NCBI GenBank assembly: GCA_002490835.1
Contig: DKUU01000006.1
Location: 106,909-170,908 of the forward strand
Source of the DNA: Lachnospiraceae bacterium UBA7196
GTDB lineage: Bacteria; Bacillota; Clostridia; Lachnospirales; Lachnospiraceae
Reading direction: 5' to 3'
DNA length: 64,000 bases
This document shows positions 7,420 to 16,324 of this stretch, in pieces (position 1 is the stretch's first letter; each line of letters starts with the position of its first letter). Under the pieces are notes generated by a model. It was not told the DNA's origin. It saw only the letters and a list, made by a program, of their open reading frames with translations, and searched no databases. A program made the position numbers and the translations under genes.

Positions 7420-8667
7420 ATGAAAACGGTCGGAATCATCTCGGAATACAATCCATTTCACAACGGACATGCCTATCATATCCGCAAGGCAAAGGAGCTG
7501 ACGGGCGCAGATTTTTGCGTGGCCGTCATGAGCGGCGACTTTGTGCAGCGCGGTACCCCCGCCCTGATGGATAAGTATCTGCGCACCGCCTGTGCGTTGG
7601 CAAACGGCGTGGATCTGGTGCTGGAACTGCCCGCCTGCTATGCGGTCAGCAGCGCCGAATATTTTGCAGACGGCGCCGTCACGCTCCTCGAGCGGCTGGG
7701 AGTCGTCGATGCCCTCTGCTTTGGCAGCGAAAGCGGCGACGTAGACGTCCTTATGCAGTTTGCAGAGGAACTCCTGAACGAATCCCCTGCTTTCAAGCGG
7801 GAATTAAACCATCAGCTCCGTCTGGGATATTCCTATCCGCAGGCCAGAAACTTCGCCTTAGAGACTTCCGCCCCGCACCTGACGGCTTACATAGACGTGC
7901 TTACCACGCCCAATAATATTCTGGGCATCGAATACTGCAAGGCCATCCTTGCAAGAGAAAGCAAGATCACGCCCTGCACCATAAAGCGGGCCGGCGCTTC
8001 CTACCATGATAACAGTCTGGAGAGCAACCTGTGTTCAGCGCAGGCCATCCGGGAATCTCTGCGGCATTCCAAGGTTCCTCAATCCGTAGTCAGGCAGGTT
8101 CCTGCCGCTGCGAGAGAGATTGCGGAACCGGCATATTTAAAAACTTACCCGATTTTTGCGGACGACATTTCCCAACTGGTACATTACAGCCTGTTATCCA
8201 AAGAGGCAGCCGGTTTCACCGACTATCCCGATATCGACAAGGAACTCTCGGACCGCATCCGCAACCAACTGCCGAAGTACCATGATTTTAATTCTTTCTG
8301 CGAACTTTTAAAATCGAAAAACCGCACCTATGTCCGCATCTCTCGCAGCCTGATACACATCCTGCTCGACATCAGGAAGAAAGACTTTGACCGCTGCCGG
8401 AAGGAAGGCCCGGTCTTCTATGCCCGTATGCTCGGCTTTCGCGAGAGCGCTGCCCCCCTGCTCTCCGCTATCAAGGAAAAGGCACAGATTCCGCTCCTAT
8501 CCAAACTTGCGGACGCAGAAAAACAGCTTGCGCCGGCAGCCCTATCCATGCTGGAAAAGGATATCTACGCAAGCCATGTTTATCAGAGTATCGTGCGCCA
8601 CAGATTTCCCGATACCGATCCCTTCCCGGACATCTGTGAACAAAAAATGCCAATCATTAAGATGTGA
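7420..8667 (+). CDS. tmcAL: tRNA(Met) cytidine acetate ligase
   Basis: TmcAL (formerly YlbM) activates acetate with ATP to acetyl-AMP and acetylates C34 of elongator tRNA-Met, making ac4C. The N-terminus GIISEYNPFHNGHAYHI is the nucleotidyltransferase HxGH motif of the family, followed by VAVMSGDFVQRGTPALMDK. Length 415 is normal. Start ATG 7420 follows GGTAGGGACAAGC. It is divergent from pta-ackA, and this neighbourhood is common in Clostridia; here it also makes sense because its substrate is the acetate those genes produce. It converges on cls with only two bases between the stops. Confidence 0.94.
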   Translation: MKTVGIISEYNPFHNGHAYHIRKAKELTGADFCVAVMSGDFVQRGTPALMDKYLRTACALANGVDLVLELPACYAVSSAEYFADGAVTLLERLGVVDALCFGSESGDVDVLMQFAEELLNESPAFKRELNHQLRLGYSYPQARNFALETSAPHLTAYIDVLTTPNNILGIEYCKAILARESKITPCTIKRAGASYHDNSLESNLCSAQAIRESLRHSKVPQSVVRQVPAAAREIAEPAYLKTYPIFADDISQLVHYSLLSKEAAGFTDYPDIDKELSDRIRNQLPKYHDFNSFCELLKSKNRTYVRISRSLIHILLDIRKKDFDRCRKEGPVFYARMLGFRESAAPLLSAIKEKAQIPLLSKLADAEKQLAPAALSMLEKDIYASHVYQSIVRHRFPDTDPFPDICEQKMPIIKM

Positions 8668-8669
8668 TC

Positions 8670-10202
8670 TTACATAAGGGGCGAAAGCAGCTTTAGGAGC
8701 GGTCCGATGATATTACTCTTGACAAATTTCCGACTGCACCACTCCATCGTGATCTCCTCGCAGAGCGCAAAGGTATTTTCCATATCTTCTTTCAGCTCCT
8801 TCACGGCCTGCGCCCGGTAGAGATTTACCCCGCATTCAAAGTGATGGTAAAAGCTTCTGTAATCAAAATTGATCGTACCGACTGTCGCCGACTCGTCATC
8901 CGAGAGTACGCATTTGGCATGGATGAATCCCGGCTTATACTGAAAGATCCTCACACCGGCCCCGATCAGGTTTTGATAATTGGACTGGGTCAGCCAGTAA
9001 ACAAATTTCTTATCCGGCACGCCCGGCGTCACGATGCGCACATCCACACCCCGCTTCGCCGCCAGCTTGAGAGCCGTGATCATTTCGTTATCCGTGACCA
9101 GATAAGGCGTATAGATCCAGACATAACGCTTCGCGGAACCGATCATATTCAGGTAAACATTCTCCCCCAGCGTCTCGTCGTCAAAAGGCGTATCCATATA
9201 CGGCTGCACAAAGCCTTCCGCTTCTGGTAGCTCTCCATGCGAAAATTCATATCTGTTATAATCTTCTTCCGTATAACGGGACATGTTCCACATCTGTAAG
9301 AACATAACCGTGAAATTGCTTACGGCATTTCCCTCAATGCGAATGCCCGTGTCCTTCCAGTGATCCCCGTAAGGATGTTCAAAATTGACATATTCGTCCG
9401 ACAGATTGATTCCGCCCGTGTAAGCCACCCTGCCGTCGATCACCACGATCTTTCTGTGATCCCTGTTATTCAGTACCAGCGACAGGAAGGGCACCAGCCT
9501 GTTGAACGCCACACACTTGATCCCCTTCTTTTCAATGATCCTGTCATATTTTTTAGGTAAAAGAAACGCGCAGCCGATATCGTCGTAGATCAGTCTGACC
9601 TCCACCCCGGCCGCTGCCTTGCGTTCCAGAATATCCAGAACCGCGTTCCACATCTTTCCCTCTTTGATGATAAAAAACTCCAGAAAGATGAACCGCTCAG
9701 CTTTCTCCAAATCCTTAAGCAGGCTCTCCCACCAGGGCCGTCCGTCCGCAAAATAAGCGGAAGCGGTCTGATCCCACACCGGCGTCGCCGCATACTTGTA
9801 AATATAGGCGCTTTGATTGGCTGCCGCCAAATCTTCCTTTTTCAGCTCGTCCAAGATCCTGTTTTCCTGAAGCAGGCTTTTTCTGACCAGTATATCCGTG
9901 CGTTCCATACTGTCCCGCAGCTTCCTCGGCACGATCACATGACCGAAAAAGAGATAAAGTACACCGCCGAACAGCGGAAACACCAGAATCGGCACCACCC
10001 ACGCCAGCTTGACCGCCGGATTCGAAGGTTTCCATATGATGTAGATCACCGCCCAAATAGTGATAAAACGGAGCGCAAACGAAAACCACAGATAATAACT
10101 TCCCCAGCGGGAGATCACTACCAGAAAAAATCCCACCTGCATCAAAACTAAAAGCGCTGTGATCACCACCCGATTGAGCGCGCGCTGTAAAAACTTTCTC
10201 AT
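8670..10202 (-). CDS. cls: cardiolipin synthase (phospholipase D family)
   Basis: A membrane enzyme of 510 residues that joins two phosphatidylglycerols to cardiolipin and glycerol. Two N-terminal membrane helices (about 10-30 and 38-58) and a third hydrophobic stretch (about 65-85) precede two phospholipase D HKD motifs, DHRKIVVIDGRVAYTGGIN and HAKCVLSDDESATVGTIN. Start ATG 10200-10202 overlaps the stop of the upstream sufB-like gene as ATGA, so it is translated in the same unit as the Fe-S pair, an unusual partner. Confidence 0.95.
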   Translation of the reverse strand: MRKFLQRALNRVVITALLVLMQVGFFLVVISRWGSYYLWFSFALRFITIWAVIYIIWKPSNPAVKLAWVVPILVFPLFGGVLYLFFGHVIVPRKLRDSMERTDILVRKSLLQENRILDELKKEDLAAANQSAYIYKYAATPVWDQTASAYFADGRPWWESLLKDLEKAERFIFLEFFIIKEGKMWNAVLDILERKAAAGVEVRLIYDDIGCAFLLPKKYDRIIEKKGIKCVAFNRLVPFLSLVLNNRDHRKIVVIDGRVAYTGGINLSDEYVNFEHPYGDHWKDTGIRIEGNAVSNFTVMFLQMWNMSRYTEEDYNRYEFSHGELPEAEGFVQPYMDTPFDDETLGENVYLNMIGSAKRYVWIYTPYLVTDNEMITALKLAAKRGVDVRIVTPGVPDKKFVYWLTQSNYQNLIGAGVRIFQYKPGFIHAKCVLSDDESATVGTINFDYRSFYHHFECGVNLYRAQAVKELKEDMENTFALCEEITMEWCSRKFVKSNIIGPLLKLLSPLM

Positions 10203-11116
10203 TTCAAAAATCCCTTCACGATCTGCTCCTCGGCCTCTTTTTCAGTCAGGCCAAGCGTCATCAGCTTTATCAATTGTTCTCCCGCGATCTTTCCGATCGC
10301 CGCCTCATGGATCAGGTTCGCATCAATATGATTGGCCGTAAGCTCCGGAATCGCGCTGACACTGGCCTCGTCCATGATGATCGCGTCGCATTCGCTGTGC
10401 CCCTGACAGTTCGCATTGCCGCTTATACGGCTCCGGAACACCTGTCTGGACCGCTCTCTGGCCACCGAGCGGGATATCAGATTCACGCTCGAATCGTCTC
10501 CCTCCATATCCACTGTAAAATCCGTCTCAGCAACCTGTTTCCCATGAGTCATAATCTTTTCTTTAATCGTCAAAGAAGCCCCCTCTTCGACGGTCGCCGT
10601 GGTCACGCGTCTGGTGGAATCGATACCCTTGATCTGTACCGTCTCCATCTCAAGTGACGCCCCTTTGGCAAGATGAATCTCCGTGGTGGGATTCATAAGG
10701 CGCTCCCCGCTCCCGTCACCCGCGCCGTAATGCTTCTCCACATAGCGCACTTTCGCATTCTTGTCCACAAAAAACCGATGGATTCCGGAGTGAGCCGAGG
10801 TCTGATCACCGCTATTGTGGATACCACAACCCGCTATGATCGTGACATCACAGTCCTCCCCCACAAAAAAGTCGTTGTACACGCTCTCCTGTAAACCGCT
10901 CTGACTAAGAACCACGGGAATGTGCACGCTCTCTCCTCTGGTTCCGGGCTTGATCCTGATATCGATGCCCGCGCGGTCTTCTTTTGTTATGATATCGATG
11001 TTGGCGGTGGTATTTCTTCCTGCCAGCGCACCGTTGGCACGGATATTGTATGCGCCCTCCGGAACCTCATGCAGGCCCGCCAACTGTTCTAATAATTCCT
11101 GCTGTATTGCGTCCAT
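10199..11116 (-). CDS. SufB/SufD-like Fe-S assembly scaffold (SmsB-like)
   Basis: A 305-residue cytoplasmic protein of the SufB/SufD beta-helix family. Recognisable are the C-terminal core GNANCQGHSECDAI, IPELTANHIDANLIHEAAIG and the terminal LTEKEAEEQIVKGFL. It is shorter than SufB (about 470) because the N-terminal part is missing, which matches the minimal SufC-SufB pair described as SmsCB in anaerobes. Candidate ligand cysteines sit in IAGCGIHNSG, ANCQGHSEC. It follows sufC by 26 bases and overlaps cls by four. No cysteine desulfurase (SufS) or SufU is in the window. Confidence 0.85.
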   Translation of the reverse strand: MDAIQQELLEQLAGLHEVPEGAYNIRANGALAGRNTTANIDIITKEDRAGIDIRIKPGTRGESVHIPVVLSQSGLQESVYNDFFVGEDCDVTIIAGCGIHNSGDQTSAHSGIHRFFVDKNAKVRYVEKHYGAGDGSGERLMNPTTEIHLAKGASLEMETVQIKGIDSTRRVTTATVEEGASLTIKEKIMTHGKQVAETDFTVDMEGDDSSVNLISRSVARERSRQVFRSRISGNANCQGHSECDAIIMDEASVSAIPELTANHIDANLIHEAAIGKIAGEQLIKLMTLGLTEKEAEEQIVKGFLK

Positions 11117-11142
11117 GGTCTATTGTTTTACCTTTCGCGTTA

Positions 11143-11865
11143 TTAAAGTTTATCGGTCAAAGTCTTACACGGCTGCCCTGCTCCCAAAAGGTCGGGCATG
11201 ATCTCTTCCCTGCTGCCTGTCTTCTCGATCCTGCCGTCTGCAAGAAGCACGATCTGATCCGCAATGTTCAAGATCCGCTCCTGATGGGAAATGATGAGGA
11301 TCGTACCCTGAATCTCCTCGTGCATCTTCTCAAAGACCCGGATCAAATTCTGAAAGCTCCACAGATCGATCCCCGCCTCCGGCTCGTCAAAGATGGAGAC
11401 CTTACTCTTTCTAGCCATCAGCATAGCGATCTCGATACGCTTTAACTCACCGCCTGACAGGCTGGCATTGATCTCGCGGTTTACATAATCTCTGGCACAG
11501 AGTCCCACCTCAGATAGCATCGAACAGACCTCCGACACCGCCGTCTCCCTTCCCGCCGCAATGGAAAGGATATCTTTCACCGTGATACCCTTAAAGCGCA
11601 CCGGTTGTTGGAACGCAAAGCCGATCCCCAGTTTCGCCCGCTCCGTGATGGATTTTTCCGTGATGTCCACGCCGTCCAAAAGGATCCGGCCCTCTGTCGG
11701 TGTCAAAATACCCGCCACGATCTTGGCGAGCGTGGATTTTCCACTGCCGTTTGGTCCCGTGACTGCCACAAACTGATTCGTTAGCGTCAAGTTGATATTT
11801 CTCAATATTTCAATCTCTTTTCCGCCGTCATCGGCCTGAAACGAGATATTTTTAAGTTCCAGCAT
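11143..11865 (-). CDS. sufC: SufC-like ATPase of the minimal Fe-S assembly system
   Basis: An ABC-type soluble ATPase of 240 residues that drives the SufB-like scaffold. Walker A GPNGSGKST, signature LSGGELKRIEIA, Walker B VSIFDEPEAGIDLWS (the EAGID form typical of SufC rather than of transporters) and the H-loop ISHQERIL. Start ATG 11863-11865, chosen because GGAGGAAATA stands just before it; the longer frame to 11922 lacks such a site. First gene of the sufC-sufB-cls unit. Nothing like an IscR/SufR repressor gene is nearby. Confidence 0.92.
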   Translation of the reverse strand: MLELKNISFQADDGGKEIEILRNINLTLTNQFVAVTGPNGSGKSTLAKIVAGILTPTEGRILLDGVDITEKSITERAKLGIGFAFQQPVRFKGITVKDILSIAAGRETAVSEVCSMLSEVGLCARDYVNREINASLSGGELKRIEIAMLMARKSKVSIFDEPEAGIDLWSFQNLIRVFEKMHEEIQGTILIISHQERILNIADQIVLLADGRIEKTGSREEIMPDLLGAGQPCKTLTDKL

Positions 11866-12342
11866 TATTTCCTCCATTCCGAGATTCGCAGCGCGAAGCT
11901 CGCTGAGATAATCGCGAAGCAATTTTCTCTTTCTGACGCGTTTTTCTGCTGAGGAACTCCTTTTTCCCGAAAGTTCCTTAGTAGAGTATCATAGCATAAA
12001 TATTGGGAAATGGCAAATCTGAGTGTATGGGAAATTCAGGCCATGCTTCTTTGGGGTGTGCGTTGAAATGCGGGACGAAACACGGTATAATAATTTGGAG
12101 ATGAGGGCGAAACTCATTCGAGGATATGGAAATTGTAAAAATGATAAACCAACGCAGACGCGCTTTCGCTCCGTCGAACGTAATGGTACTAGGCTCGAAA
12201 GAACCTCGCCAAGTACCAACGTTCTCCAAGGGTCTGCTTATGGTTTATCATTTGCACAATTAATTCATGGTGTGATGAGTTTCGCCATTTACACAATAAA
12301 GTACTATAAGTTTCGTTTTAGATAGAAAGGGGAACTAAAAGA
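11866..12342. other. intergenic region upstream of sufC and rmuC
   Basis: This stretch of almost 480 bases has no credible gene; the short open frames in it lack ribosome binding sites and overlap the fold-back element. It holds the upstream region of sufC, the fold-back element (12106-12286) and the rmuC leader with its GAAAGGGGAA ribosome binding site. Confidence 0.6.
12106..12286. repeat. 181-bp fold-back (long inverted repeat) element
   Basis: The arms 12106-12151 and 12241-12286 are imperfect inverted repeats of 46 bp: both ends read GGCGAAACTCAT outermost and AATGATAAACCA innermost, with a variable middle. Pairing continues inwards (GCAGAC 12154-12159 with 12232-12237; GAACGT 12176-12181 with 12219-12224; TGGTACT 12184-12190 with 12212-12218; GGC with GCC around the loop), so the whole piece folds on itself. 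It has no gene and no clear target duplication. It could be a miniature transposable element or a structured RNA. Confidence 0.75.
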
Positions 12343-13617
12343 ATGGGATTGTCAGAAATTTTGGGAATTGTAACGATTGCACTTCTGTTTGTAATCATTA
12401 TATTGCAGATTACAGGACGCAGAAAATCAAATTTAGAGGAAATCACAACGTTGCTCAAGCGCAGCGCGAAGGAGCAGCGCGACGACGTGCAGGAGCAGAT
12501 TGCGCACGGCGCGACGGAGCAGTTTGAGCGCTTCGGCATGATACAGAAAAGTATTCAGGGGACGCTGTCGGAAAACCGCAGGGAATTAAACCAGCAGCTA
12601 CATACTTTCAGCGAACAGGTCGACAACCGGCTTTCATCCATCCAGCGGTCTAATGCGGAAAACAGTGAGAAATTAAACGCTACGCTGGAAAGCAAAATAA
12701 AGTCCCTTCAGGACAGCAATGAGAAGCGGCTGGAGCAGATTCAGGGCGTGGTGGATGAGAAATTACAAAAGACGCTGGAGACCCGCCTCACGCAGTCCTT
12801 TGAGCTGGTGAGCAAGCAGCTGGAAAGCGTCGGGCAGGGGCTTGGTGAGATGAAGGCGCTCGCCGCCGACGCGAAGTCCTTAAAGAATGCCCTCACCAAT
12901 GTCAAGGAGCGCGGCACTTACGGAGAGGTCCGTCTGGAAATGCTGCTCTCCGATATTCTGGCTCCGAATCAGTATGAAACGAATGTGGAGATCACGGACG
13001 GCAAGCGCGTCGAGTTTGCGATAAAGCTTCCCGGAAACGGCGATACGCCCTTACTTTTGCCGATCGACAGCAAATTTCCGATCGAGGATTATAACCGCCT
13101 GATCGACGCGGAGGACAAGCAGGCGATAGACGAGGCGAGGCGTTCCCTGACCCTAAAGATCCGCGCTTTCGCCAAAGATATCCACGACAAATACATCGTA
13201 CCGCCGAAAACGACCGATTTTGCGCTGATGTTTCTGCCCACGGAGGGCTTGTACGCAGAGGTCGTGCAAAACGCCGCCCTTTTTGAAGAACTGCGCGAAA
13301 AATATAAGGTCACGGCTGTGGGCGCGACGACGCTCTCCGCTTTTCTCTCCTCTTTGCAGATGGGCTTTAAGACCCTCGCCATCGAACAGCGTTCACAGGA
13401 AGTATGGGACACGCTGCGCGCGGTGAAGTCAGAATTTATCAAGTTTGGGGATATGCTTGACAAAGCGCAGAAGCAGATTCAAACGGCGGATAAGACCCTC
13501 TCCGATATCGTCGGCAGACGGACCAGAGCCATCAACCGCACGCTGCGCAGTGTAGAGGAACTGACGGAGACAGAGGCGCCTTCGCTGGCTGCTTTAGAAG
13601 AAGATGCTGAAGACTGA
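12343..13617 (+). CDS. rmuC: RmuC family DNA recombination protein
   Basis: A 424-residue membrane-anchored protein. One N-terminal membrane helix (about 5-23), a long coiled coil (about 55-150) and the RmuC nuclease-like domain (about 160-390) with GTYGEVRLEMLLSDIL, LPIDSKFPIEDYNRL, FLPTEGLYAEVV and AVGATTLSAFLSSLQMGF. RmuC limits certain inversions in E. coli; its PD-(D/E)xK-like fold suggests DNA cleavage. Start ATG 12343 follows GAAAGGGGAACTAAAAGA. Single gene, converging on the HPr-like gene with a hairpin between. Confidence 0.95.
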   Translation: MGLSEILGIVTIALLFVIIILQITGRRKSNLEEITTLLKRSAKEQRDDVQEQIAHGATEQFERFGMIQKSIQGTLSENRRELNQQLHTFSEQVDNRLSSIQRSNAENSEKLNATLESKIKSLQDSNEKRLEQIQGVVDEKLQKTLETRLTQSFELVSKQLESVGQGLGEMKALAADAKSLKNALTNVKERGTYGEVRLEMLLSDILAPNQYETNVEITDGKRVEFAIKLPGNGDTPLLLPIDSKFPIEDYNRLIDAEDKQAIDEARRSLTLKIRAFAKDIHDKYIVPPKTTDFALMFLPTEGLYAEVVQNAALFEELREKYKVTAVGATTLSAFLSSLQMGFKTLAIEQRSQEVWDTLRAVKSEFIKFGDMLDKAQKQIQTADKTLSDIVGRRTRAINRTLRSVEELTETEAPSLAALEEDAED

Positions 13618-13636
13618 CTGCACTTACACATGAACA

Positions 13637-13663
13637 GGCTCGAAATGCTTTGCATTTCGAGCC
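13637..13663. terminator. perfect 12-bp hairpin between converging genes
   Basis: GGCTCGAAATGC (13637-13648) and GCATTTCGAGCC (13652-13663) form a perfect stem with a three-base loop, 20 bases past the rmuC stop and just past the stop of the opposing gene. It lacks a long T run, so it may terminate weakly or protect 3' ends on both strands. Confidence 0.65.
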
Positions 13664-13670
13664 GTTTACA

Positions 13671-13919
13671 TCAGTTGCTTTCTTTGGAAACAATGTAGGG
13701 TGCGATCGCCGCCTCCACCTCGGAAATCTGTGCATTGGTCTCTAAAATCCGAAATTCGATCTTTCTGGACAGATCCATGGAAAAGATTCCCATGATAGAC
13801 TTCGCATCCACCACATATCTGCCCGTGGCGATATCAAAGTAGCCGTCAAACTTCTCGATCGCGCTGACAAAGCCCTTCACCCTGTCAATCGAATTCAAAT
13901 CCAGCTCGTAGGTTTTCAT
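13671..13919 (-). CDS. HPr-like protein without the active-site histidine (Crh-like)
   Basis: An 82-residue protein with the HPr fold pattern. The region DAKSIMGIFSMDLSRKIEF matches the HPr segment around the regulatory Ser46 (KSIMG). At the position of the catalytic His15 there is no histidine (DLNSIDRVKGFVSAIEKF); the whole protein has none. It therefore cannot carry sugar phosphate in the phosphotransferase system, but Ser46 could still be phosphorylated by HPr kinase, as in Bacillus Crh. Start ATG 13917-13919 behind GAGGAGGTG; the GTG at 13925 lies within that site. Role in carbon regulation is inferred. Confidence 0.75.
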   Translation of the reverse strand: MKTYELDLNSIDRVKGFVSAIEKFDGYFDIATGRYVVDAKSIMGIFSMDLSRKIEFRILETNAQISEVEAAIAPYIVSKESN

Positions 13920-14015
13920 ATTCACACCTCCTCTTTATGTAAGACAATCGGTTTCAAGCAACTCGGTATGAATTTCGCCTCAGCCTTCACGCGGCCGATA
14001 CAAATTCTTCTGGTA

Positions 14016-14093
14016 TTATTCTATTGTATTTTGAAGTATTTGTACAGGGGATTTTTATTCTATTGTATTTTTAAGTATTTGTACAGGGGATTT
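14016..14093 (+). repeat. 39-bp tandem direct repeat upstream of the SulP gene
   Basis: Two adjacent 39-bp copies (14016-14054 and 14055-14093) differ at one base. Each contains TTGTATTT and the core AGTATTTGTACAGGGGATTT. They are followed by a very AT-rich stretch (14091-14120) leading into the SulP gene. Position suggests a regulatory site or duplicated promoter element. Confidence 0.8.
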
Positions 14094-14158
14094 ATATATA
14101 TATTATATATAATATGATATACTAGACACATCAAACAGAAAGGTACTCCTGCGTATTT

Positions 14159-16267
14159 ATGAACATTTCTTTTGCACATACCCTGAAAAACTACAAAAAA
14201 GAAAATCTCCCCAAGGATATCCTAGCGGGAATCATCATCGCCGCCGTGTCCATTCCGATTTCCATGGGCTATGCGCAGATTGCGGGGCTTCCCGCTGTCT
14301 ACGGGCTTTACGGCTCTGTTTTCCCGATCATCGTCTTTGCGCTTTTTTCCACCTCACCGCAGTTTATTTTCGGTGTGGATGCCGCGCCTGCGGCGCTGAT
14401 CGGCGGAGCACTGTTATCTTTTGAAATAGAAGCGCAGTCCGCCGAGGCAATGACGGTCGTTCCCGTGCTGACTTTTTATGTCGGGGCATGGCTTTTGTTG
14501 TTTTTTGCGCTCGGTGCCGGAAAGCTTGTGAACTACATTTCAAAACCTGTCATGGGCGGTTTTATTTCGGGTGTGTGTTCTACGGTCATTTTGATGCAGG
14601 TGCCAAAGCTATTCGGCGGCACGGCGGGCACGGGGGAACTGTTCGAGCTTTTGGAACATATCCTCAGCCAGCTTGGCGTATTTAATCTGCCTTCTTTGAT
14701 CCTTGGAATGATCACGCTTACTGTCGTGCTTATGGCAAAGCGCATCTGTCCCAAATTTCCGATGGCGGTCGTAATGATCATTTTAGGCGCGCTCTTTTCC
14801 TATTTTGCCCCGATGGAACGTTTGGGTATTGTCTGTCTTTCGGCTGTCGAAGCGGGGCTTCCGCGGTTTTCGTTTCCAGATCTCTTCGCCGTCCATTTCA
14901 CGGACGCGATCGGCGCCAGCCTTTCTGTCGCTGTTGTGATCATGGCACAGACATTGCTTGCGGAGAACAATTACGCATTAAAGCGCGGCTACAAACTGAA
15001 TGACAATCAGGAACTCCTTGCCTTTTCGCTCGGAAATTTTGCGTCCGCATTCACGGGCTGCTGTCCCGTAAACGGCTCCGTACCGCGCACGGCGATGAAT
15101 GACCAATACGACGGTAAGACGCAGCTTACGGGCATCATCGCGGGCATTACCATGATTTTTGTGCTGTTGTTTGCGACGGGCTTTATCGGCTATCTGCCCG
15201 TTCCCGTTCTCACGGCGGTCGTGATGACGGCGCTGATCGGCGGGTTGGAATTTAAGCTGGCCGCGAAATTAAAACGCTCCGGCAAAAGCGAATTTTACAT
15301 CTTTATGGGCGCGTTTTTAGCAGTCTTGATTTTAGGAACCATCAACGGCGTTCTTGTGGGTATCATCCTTTCCTTCACAGCTGTGATCCTGCGCGCCTCC
15401 AACCCGCCAAGATGTTTTTTGGGTGTCCTTCCCGGGCATGACGATTTTTATGATATTTCGCAGTTCAATCAGATTTACGCGATTGAACACGTGACACTTT
15501 ACCGCTTTACGAGCGACCTCTTTTTTGCGAATGTGGGCATTTTCCAGTCTGATATTGAAGCAAATATCTCCGAAGATACCCGCGCCGTCATTGTGGACGC
15601 GTCGGGAATCGGGAATATTGACAGCACTGCGGCGGAGCGTCTTATGCTGCTCTATGAGTCGCTTAAAAAACGCGGTATTGCCTTTTATCTTACGGGACAC
15701 GTGGCGGCGCTCAACGACCAAATGCGCGCGCTTGGCATTGGCGAATTGATCCAAAAAGGCGCGGTACGGCGCACAATGGAAAGAGCGCTTGCGGAAATCG
15801 GTTTGGAAAAGCCGTATCCGACTAAGGGAATCCGCAAAGGCGCGCACACCGTCGCCATGAAACGCGCCGAGAGTATGCTGCACGAGTTCCTTTGGGCATA
15901 CGGTTCTGACTGCGAGGCGGAGATGGAGCGGCAAATCCATAAGCAGATCGAAGAATTGCAGCGCACAGGCGATATGGAGACGCTCATTCACGGCAGCTGG
16001 AACCAGCTTGACGAGATGGACGAGGATGAATGGCTTGAGCACCTTGAGGCGCACCTTGCCGAAATCGCGCGGATCTCGGGAAAGGATGAACAGCAGATAG
16101 CGATGGAATTTGAGCGCCGCAGGCTCCACCTTGCCGAAAAAATCGCCCGCGAGCACCCCGACCTTGCGAAACGGTTTACGGAGCGCCGCGAGCTGCTTGA
16201 CGCGCACTTAAAAGCGCGCCGTCCTGATGTGTATGAAAAGATTATGAAGCTGCGGGGGAAGATATAA
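14159..16267 (+). CDS. SulP family anion transporter with STAS domain and C-terminal extension
   Basis: A 702-residue inner-membrane permease of the SulP/SLC26 type (sulfate, bicarbonate or other anions). The first 410 residues hold 10-12 membrane helices with the family start AAVSIPISMGYAQIAGLPAVYGLY; a STAS domain follows (about 435-545) with IVDASGIGNIDSTAAERL. After it comes an unusual charged helical tail of about 140 residues (rich in Glu, Arg and His) with no homology I recognise. The ribosome binding site is weak (AAAGGTACTCC). Its substrate cannot be read from sequence. Confidence 0.9.
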   Translation: MNISFAHTLKNYKKENLPKDILAGIIIAAVSIPISMGYAQIAGLPAVYGLYGSVFPIIVFALFSTSPQFIFGVDAAPAALIGGALLSFEIEAQSAEAMTVVPVLTFYVGAWLLLFFALGAGKLVNYISKPVMGGFISGVCSTVILMQVPKLFGGTAGTGELFELLEHILSQLGVFNLPSLILGMITLTVVLMAKRICPKFPMAVVMIILGALFSYFAPMERLGIVCLSAVEAGLPRFSFPDLFAVHFTDAIGASLSVAVVIMAQTLLAENNYALKRGYKLNDNQELLAFSLGNFASAFTGCCPVNGSVPRTAMNDQYDGKTQLTGIIAGITMIFVLLFATGFIGYLPVPVLTAVVMTALIGGLEFKLAAKLKRSGKSEFYIFMGAFLAVLILGTINGVLVGIILSFTAVILRASNPPRCFLGVLPGHDDFYDISQFNQIYAIEHVTLYRFTSDLFFANVGIFQSDIEANISEDTRAVIVDASGIGNIDSTAAERLMLLYESLKKRGIAFYLTGHVAALNDQMRALGIGELIQKGAVRRTMERALAEIGLEKPYPTKGIRKGAHTVAMKRAESMLHEFLWAYGSDCEAEMERQIHKQIEELQRTGDMETLIHGSWNQLDEMDEDEWLEHLEAHLAEIARISGKDEQQIAMEFERRRLHLAEKIAREHPDLAKRFTERRELLDAHLKARRPDVYEKIMKLRGKI

Positions 16268-16324
16268 CGGACAACAAACCCGCAGTCCGGCCTAACTTCG
16301 TTATGTCAGTATGAGAAAAACTAA

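Noticed and set aside
15332..16207. 291-codon open frame on the minus strand
   Set aside because: It lies fully opposite the SulP gene, has no family features and mirrors the GC-rich codon pattern of that gene.
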